Positions 14,869 through 19,305 of a DNA stretch of 19,305 bases are shown piece by piece. This stretch comes from Nitrospiraceae bacterium (GTDB taxonomy: Bacteria > Nitrospirota > Nitrospiria > Nitrospirales > Nitrospiraceae). The stretch is from assembly GCA_014534095.1 (NCBI GenBank), contig JACVSD010000023.1:1-19305 (forward strand). Direction: 5' to 3'. The translations under genes were made by a program, and so were the position numbers. Each line of letters opens with the position of its first letter. Positions within the stretch are counted from its first letter, which is position 1. Below the pieces are notes generated by a model that was not told where the DNA came from, did no database searches, and saw nothing but the letters and a program-made list of their open reading frames with translations.

Positions 14869-17800
14869 CGCTCACCGTCCAGCGGAGGCCCGGCATAGGC
14901 CGGGTGAACCGGTTCGGGTGGCATCGGAGCGGACGGGGTCTGTCCCTCGACCGGAGACCAGCGCTCACTGACCTTTCGCACGGTCACGAAAAAGAGGGGC
15001 ACGAAAAAGATCGCCAGAAAGGTGGCGGCCAACATGCCGCCCAACACGCCAGTTCCGATCGATTGGCGACTGGCGGCACCGGCTCCAGTGGCGATCGCCA
15101 GCGGCAAGACGCCGCCGATAAAAGCCATGGACGTCATGATAATGGCGCGGAAGCGCAGGCGGGCGGCCTCCATTGCGGCTCTCGCGAGCGGCATGCCGGA
15201 AGCTCGCCGATGATTGGCGAACTCCACAATCAAGATGGCATTTTTCGCGGCGAGGCCGATCAGCGTCACCAGACCAATTTGAAAATAGACATCGTTCGTC
15301 ATACCGCGGAGCCAAACAGCGGACATGGCCCCGAACACGCCGAACGGCACGGCCAGGATGACAGCCAACGGCACCGTCCAGCTCTCGAACTGCGCAGCCA
15401 GCACCAGAAAGACCATCAAGAGACCAAACCCGAACGCCAGGCCGGATTGCCCTCCGACTTTGGCTTCCTGATAGGAGATGCCGCTCCATTCCATCGTGTA
15501 CCCGCGAGGCACCAGCACCTCCTGCGCCGCTCGCTCCAAAGCGGCCAGCGCCTGCCCGGAACTGTGCCCTGGAGCCGCCGCTCCGAGGACCCAGGCGGTG
15601 TTGAAGCCGTTGAAATGGGTCACGGGATCCGGACCGCTCGTGAATTCCGTGTCGACGACCGTGCCGAGCGGGATCATCGTCCCACCAAGGCCGGTTCCCC
15701 CGAGTCCCGGTGTGGCGGTTTTGCTCGTCAGCGCCGTAGCAGCAGGGCTCAGCGATCGAACATACACGTTGCCGATATCGGCAGGACTTGACCGGTACTC
15801 TGCTTCAGCTTCGGTCTGTACGCGGTAAACCCGACCGAACTTGAGAAAGTCATTGATGTACAAATTCCCGAAGTATGCCTGCATCGTGTCGAAGATCTCA
15901 GATATGGGCACGCCTAACGCCTTCGCCCGCTCGCGGTTGACCCGCGCGTAGAGCCGCGGCGCGGTCACGCGAAAGTTCGAGCCAATGCCGCCGATGGCAG
16001 GGTTCTCCTTGGCTTTCGCCACAAACTCCTGCGTGATCGCCGCGAACTGCCGGAAATCGCCTCCACTCGGGTCTTGGACTTGAAGCGAGAACCCGCCGGT
16101 CGCGCCGATACCCCGGATGGGCGGCGCATTGAAGGCGAGGATTAAGGCCTCCGGAATCTTGGCGAACTCGCCATAGGCTCCACCGACCAGCGCCTGCACA
16201 TGCTCGGCAGGCGAGCGCTCGTCCCAATGACGTAATGGGACGAACATCGTGGCTGAATTGGGCCCGCGCGTATTGAAGACGAAGTTCATGCCGGACATCG
16301 CATCCGTCGAGTGGATGGCCGGAAGCGACAGGAAATACTGCTCCACCTTGCTCAATACCGCATCCGTCCGCTGCTTCGACGAACCGTCCGGGAGCTGCAC
16401 GACGGTGATGAAATAGCCCTGATCTTCATCCGGCAGGAAGCTCGGCGGAATGACCCGGAACAGACCGAAGGCCACCAACACAATAACACCGAAGACGCCG
16501 AGCGACAGGACCCAACGCTGGATAACCAGGCTTACCGCTCCGGTATAGCGGTCGCGGGTCCAGTTAAAGAATCGATTGAAGCGCGCAAAGAACCCCGTCT
16601 GGTGATGCTCGCCGCCCGGTTTGAGAACCAGGGCGCACAGAGCGGGACTCAGCGTGAGGGCCACGACCCCGGAGAGGGTCACCGCCATGGCAATGGTAAT
16701 GGCAAACTGCTTGTACAGCTCGCCGGTGATGCCGCCGAGAAAGGCGACCGGCACGAACACAGCGCCCAGCACCAGGACGATGGCGATCACGGGCCGCGTC
16801 ACTTCGGCCATCGCCCGCTTGGCAGCCTCCTTGGCCGAGACCATATCTTCTCGCATGTGGCGCTCGACATTCTCGACCACGACGATGGCATCGTCCACGA
16901 CGATGCCGATCGCCAAGACCATGCCGAACAACGTCAGCGTATTTATCGAAAAGCCCAAGGCCTCCATGCCGGCAAAGGTCCCAATGAGCGACACGGGGAC
17001 CGCCACCGCCGGAATCAAGGTGGCGCGCCAACTCTGCAAGAAGAGATATACGACCAGAATAACGAGAACCATCGCCTCGGCCAGCGTCTTCAGCACTTCC
17101 TTGATTGAAACCTCAATAAACTTCGTGGTGTCGTACGGGACGTCGAAGAGCATGCCCGCCGGAAACGACTTGGCGAGTTCATCCATTTTCCCGCGTACCC
17201 GCTTCACCGTGTCGAGCGCATTGGCGCCGGGGGCCAGGAACGTGATCAGGAACACATTCGGTTTCCCGTTCCAGCGCCCCTCCATCACATAGGATTGGGC
17301 CCCTAACTCAACCCGTGCCACGTCTTTAAGACGGATCATCGATCCATCGGGCAGGGCCCGGACGATGAGCTGTTCGAATTCTTTGACCTCGGTCAGGCGC
17401 CCCTGCGCGATGATGGGGATCGTCAGTTCCGTGCCTTTCGGGGCCGGCTCGCGTCCGACCTGCCCGGCCGGAAAATCGCGATTCTGCTCCCGCACCACAT
17501 TGGCGATATCGCTCGGCGTCAATCCCAACTGCGCCATCCGGACCGGATCGAGGATCAGGCGCATGGAATAATTTTGCTGGCCGAAAACCAGCGCCTGGCC
17601 GACACCTGGAATCCGCTTGAGGCTATCAATGACACGCAGGAGCGCGTAATTCGAGATGAAGACCGTGTCGTGCGTCGGATCGGTAGAACTCAAGGCGATC
17701 ACAGCCAGCAAGTCCGGGGAGAACTTGAGGACGGTCAATCCCTGCCGAACGACTTCCGGCGGCAGAAACGGCTCCGCGAGCTTGACCCGGTTCTGCGTCT

Positions 17801-18119
17801 GAACCTGGGCAATATCGACGTCGGTACCGATTTCAAACGTGAGCCGGATACTGACATGGCCGTCGTTTGTGCTGGTGGAGTCGTAATACAGGAGGTTGTC
17901 AATGCCGGGCAGTTGAATCTCAATCGTCCGTGCCACAGAGTCGGCGACCACCTCGGCGCTGGCTCCGGGGTAGTCGGCCTCGATTTGGACGACGGGCGGG
18001 CTAATGTCCGGAAATTGGGCAATGGGCAGGGTCGTCAGCGCAACGAGGCCGATGACCACGATCACGATAGAAAGAACCGATGCAAAGATCGGCCGGTCAA
18101 TAAAGAATCGTGAACTCAC
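14865..18119 (-). CDS. RND multidrug efflux pump, HAE1 (AcrB/MexB-like) family
   Basis: The 1084-residue product is the proton-driven inner-membrane pump. It starts SSRFFIDRPIFASVLSIVI, as HAE1 proteins do. The proton-relay residues are visible: Asp409-Asp410 in GIVVDDAIVVVENVER and Lys959 in GLAAKNAILIVEFA. Two periplasmic porter/docking halves flank these, with FLPDEDQGYF opening the second half. It exports hydrophobic or amphiphilic compounds; the exact range cannot be told. A Ala/Thr/Gly-rich insert of about 25 residues (about 789-814, SPAATALTSK then TPGLGGTGLGGT) sits just before MIPLGTVV. Length is about 35 above AcrB. The GTG start overlaps the adaptor stop by four bases, and the outer-membrane factor follows likewise. 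Confidence 0.97.
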   Translation of the reverse strand: MSSRFFIDRPIFASVLSIVIVVIGLVALTTLPIAQFPDISPPVVQIEADYPGASAEVVADSVARTIEIQLPGIDNLLYYDSTSTNDGHVSIRLTFEIGTDVDIAQVQTQNRVKLAEPFLPPEVVRQGLTVLKFSPDLLAVIALSSTDPTHDTVFISNYALLRVIDSLKRIPGVGQALVFGQQNYSMRLILDPVRMAQLGLTPSDIANVVREQNRDFPAGQVGREPAPKGTELTIPIIAQGRLTEVKEFEQLIVRALPDGSMIRLKDVARVELGAQSYVMEGRWNGKPNVFLITFLAPGANALDTVKRVRGKMDELAKSFPAGMLFDVPYDTTKFIEVSIKEVLKTLAEAMVLVILVVYLFLQSWRATLIPAVAVPVSLIGTFAGMEALGFSINTLTLFGMVLAIGIVVDDAIVVVENVERHMREDMVSAKEAAKRAMAEVTRPVIAIVLVLGAVFVPVAFLGGITGELYKQFAITIAMAVTLSGVVALTLSPALCALVLKPGGEHHQTGFFARFNRFFNWTRDRYTGAVSLVIQRWVLSLGVFGVIVLVAFGLFRVIPPSFLPDEDQGYFITVVQLPDGSSKQRTDAVLSKVEQYFLSLPAIHSTDAMSGMNFVFNTRGPNSATMFVPLRHWDERSPAEHVQALVGGAYGEFAKIPEALILAFNAPPIRGIGATGGFSLQVQDPSGGDFRQFAAITQEFVAKAKENPAIGGIGSNFRVTAPRLYARVNRERAKALGVPISEIFDTMQAYFGNLYINDFLKFGRVYRVQTEAEAEYRSSPADIGNVYVRSLSPAATALTSKTATPGLGGTGLGGTMIPLGTVVDTEFTSGPDPVTHFNGFNTAWVLGAAAPGHSSGQALAALERAAQEVLVPRGYTMEWSGISYQEAKVGGQSGLAFGFGLLMVFLVLAAQFESWTVPLAVILAVPFGVFGAMSAVWLRGMTNDVYFQIGLVTLIGLAAKNAILIVEFANHRRASGMPLARAAMEAARLRFRAIIMTSMAFIGGVLPLAIATGAGAASRQSIGTGVLGGMLAATFLAIFFVPLFFVTVRKVSERWSPVEGQTPSAPMPPEPVHPAYAGPPLDGER

Positions 18120-19305
18120 TTGGTCTCTCTCCCGGCAGGCCCGCTACCGGCTTCAGCCCCCGCGGGAGTGCCGGGCGGCGTCTCTCCGTTCCGCGCCGGC
18201 ATAGGTTGGATGGGGGCGCCCGGAGCCAATTTATGGAAACCCTCGACAATGATTCGTTCCCCCGGGTTGACCCCTGACTCGATAATCCATGCAGTTTCCT
18301 GCCAGCTACTGGCTTTCACCGGACGGATTTCGACTTTGTCGCCTGCACCAGCGAGGAACACGACGGGTCCCTGCGGACCTTGCTGAACCGCCCGCTGCGG
18401 CACCAGGACGACATTGTCTTTGACGGTGCCTTTGAAACGCACGGTGACAAACTGGCCCGGGAGCAGCACGCGATCGGGATTGGGCACCACAAATCGGGCC
18501 TGCCGAGAACCGGTTTCGGTCCGAAGGCCGACGTCGGCAAAATCGAGGACTCCGTCATGCGGATACGTTCTACCGTCGGCAAAGATGATCGTTCCTCTAA
18601 GTTCCTTGAGGCCCGGATGCTGGAGCCCCATCGCGACCGCGTCTTCGCGCCGCTTCAGAAGAAAGCTTTCCGGCACGTTGACCACCACGTACATGGGATC
18701 GACGCGGTGGATGATGGTCAGCAAATCGGTTTGAGCCGAGACCAATCGGCCCTCATAATACCGGCTTCGCTCGATCAATCCGTCAATCGGCGCCAGGATC
18801 ACTGTGTTATCGAAGTCGAATTTCGCTTTCATGAGGTCCGCTTTCGCGCCTTCGAGGGCTGCCTTCGCAGCGAGATCCTCTGCATTGGCATCATCCACGT
18901 CCTTCTGGCTGACGGCTTGTTCAGCCAAGAGCGGCTTCACACGCGCCAGGTTTTGCTTGGCCTGGACCAGCCGCGCTTCCGCCTGGGAAATGCGGGCTTT
19001 GGCACTCTCGTAGGCGGCCCGAAACGGAACCGGATCGATTTGGTAGAGCTTATTGCCTCTCTTGACGTCCCGGCCTTCGGAGAACAGCACCGCTTTGAGA
19101 ATGCCGGTGACCTGCGAGCGGATCTCCACGGGCCGCGACGCCTCCGCCTGCCCGATAAACGCTGGCTCATCGGGGACGGTCTGACTCGTCGCCGTGACAT
19201 ATTCGACTCGCGGCACCGGCGGTGACGGTGGTGCGGACCCCGCGTCCGGCTTGCATCCCGGGGTGGCAGCGCCCACCCAAATCATGAGCCCCGCCAGTAG
19301 CGGTA
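18116..19305 (-). CDS. RND periplasmic adaptor (membrane fusion protein), N-terminus off the window
   Basis: The visible 396 codons encode an AcrA/MexA-type adaptor: barrel-sandwich start EIRSQVTGILKAVLFSEGRDV, alpha-hairpin coiled coil (AYESAKARISQAEARLVQAK to FDFDNTVILAPIDGLIERS), beta-barrel part (LPGQFVTVRFKG) and membrane-proximal domain (NPGERIIVEGFHKLAPG), then a Pro/Gly/Ala-rich tail. It bridges pump and outer-membrane duct. An in-frame ATG occurs at 19285, but the frame stays open to the window edge and the extra residues (PLLAGL) continue a hydrophobic signal-like stretch ending near ATPGC, so the true start is probably beyond the window. It is the first gene seen of the adaptor > pump > duct operon. 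Confidence 0.93.
   Translation of the reverse strand, partial: PLLAGLMIWVGAATPGCKPDAGSAPPSPPVPRVEYVTATSQTVPDEPAFIGQAEASRPVEIRSQVTGILKAVLFSEGRDVKRGNKLYQIDPVPFRAAYESAKARISQAEARLVQAKQNLARVKPLLAEQAVSQKDVDDANAEDLAAKAALEGAKADLMKAKFDFDNTVILAPIDGLIERSRYYEGRLVSAQTDLLTIIHRVDPMYVVVNVPESFLLKRREDAVAMGLQHPGLKELRGTIIFADGRTYPHDGVLDFADVGLRTETGSRQARFVVPNPDRVLLPGQFVTVRFKGTVKDNVVLVPQRAVQQGPQGPVVFLAGAGDKVEIRPVKASSWQETAWIIESGVNPGERIIVEGFHKLAPGAPIQPMPARNGETPPGTPAGAEAGSGPAGRETK

Noticed and set aside
14592..15791. Open frame of 399 codons on the plus strand across the outer-membrane factor and pump genes
   Set aside because: It is antisense to two well-supported efflux genes and is rich in Arg, His and Gln as expected of shadow frames.

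Overview
The window is a gene-dense, GC-rich bacterial chromosome segment. The mix of genes (a cobalamin radical-SAM enzyme of the RiPP-maturation type, an arsenosugar-type AhpD-like protein, a ferredoxin-metallo-beta-lactamase fusion, a tripartite RND pump and a standard one-piece tmRNA) fits a free-living Gram-negative bacterium. A Nitrospira-type organism (Nitrospirota) is my best guess. That is an inference from gene content, since no 16S or other marker is present. There are no insertion sequences, CRISPR arrays or tRNA genes.

Layout. (1) 1-917: a HARE-HTH coiled-coil protein on the minus strand, with a strong sigma70-like promoter, a very small lysine-rich ORF after it, and a clear rho-independent terminator. 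The divergent region to suhB carries several palindromes. (2) 918-2449, plus strand: an inositol-monophosphatase family enzyme, an unrecognised 92-residue protein and an AhpD-like CxxC protein of the arsenosugar-associated type. (3) 2463-5764, minus strand: a likely operon ParB/Srx-like protein > pterin-4a-carbinolamine dehydratase > B12-radical-SAM enzyme, tail to tail with region 2. (4) 5892-7217, plus: an APC-family amino-acid permease. (5) 7218-9612, minus: tmRNA (ssrA) with its terminator, then hflX, then a small membrane-protein gene that seems broken by one frameshift. (6) 9701-13233, minus: ferredoxin-MBL fusion > decayed SDR pseudogene > Rid-family protein lacking the usual arginine > BT1/MFS-like transporter, closely spaced like an operon. 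(7) 13420-19305, minus: RND efflux operon (adaptor > pump > outer-membrane factor) joined by 4-bp overlaps. The adaptor runs off the window end.

How the genes fit together. The RND genes form one envelope-spanning exporter. tmRNA and HflX are both ribosome-rescue or ribosome-recycling functions and sit next to each other. The ParB-like/PhhB/radical-SAM cluster is the least explained part: the radical-SAM protein belongs to a family normally paired with a peptide precursor, no precursor is adjacent, and the ParB-like protein carries a GHHR motif instead of the partition-type GERR. Signs of decay (SDR remnant, frameshifted small gene) are limited to two minus-strand loci.
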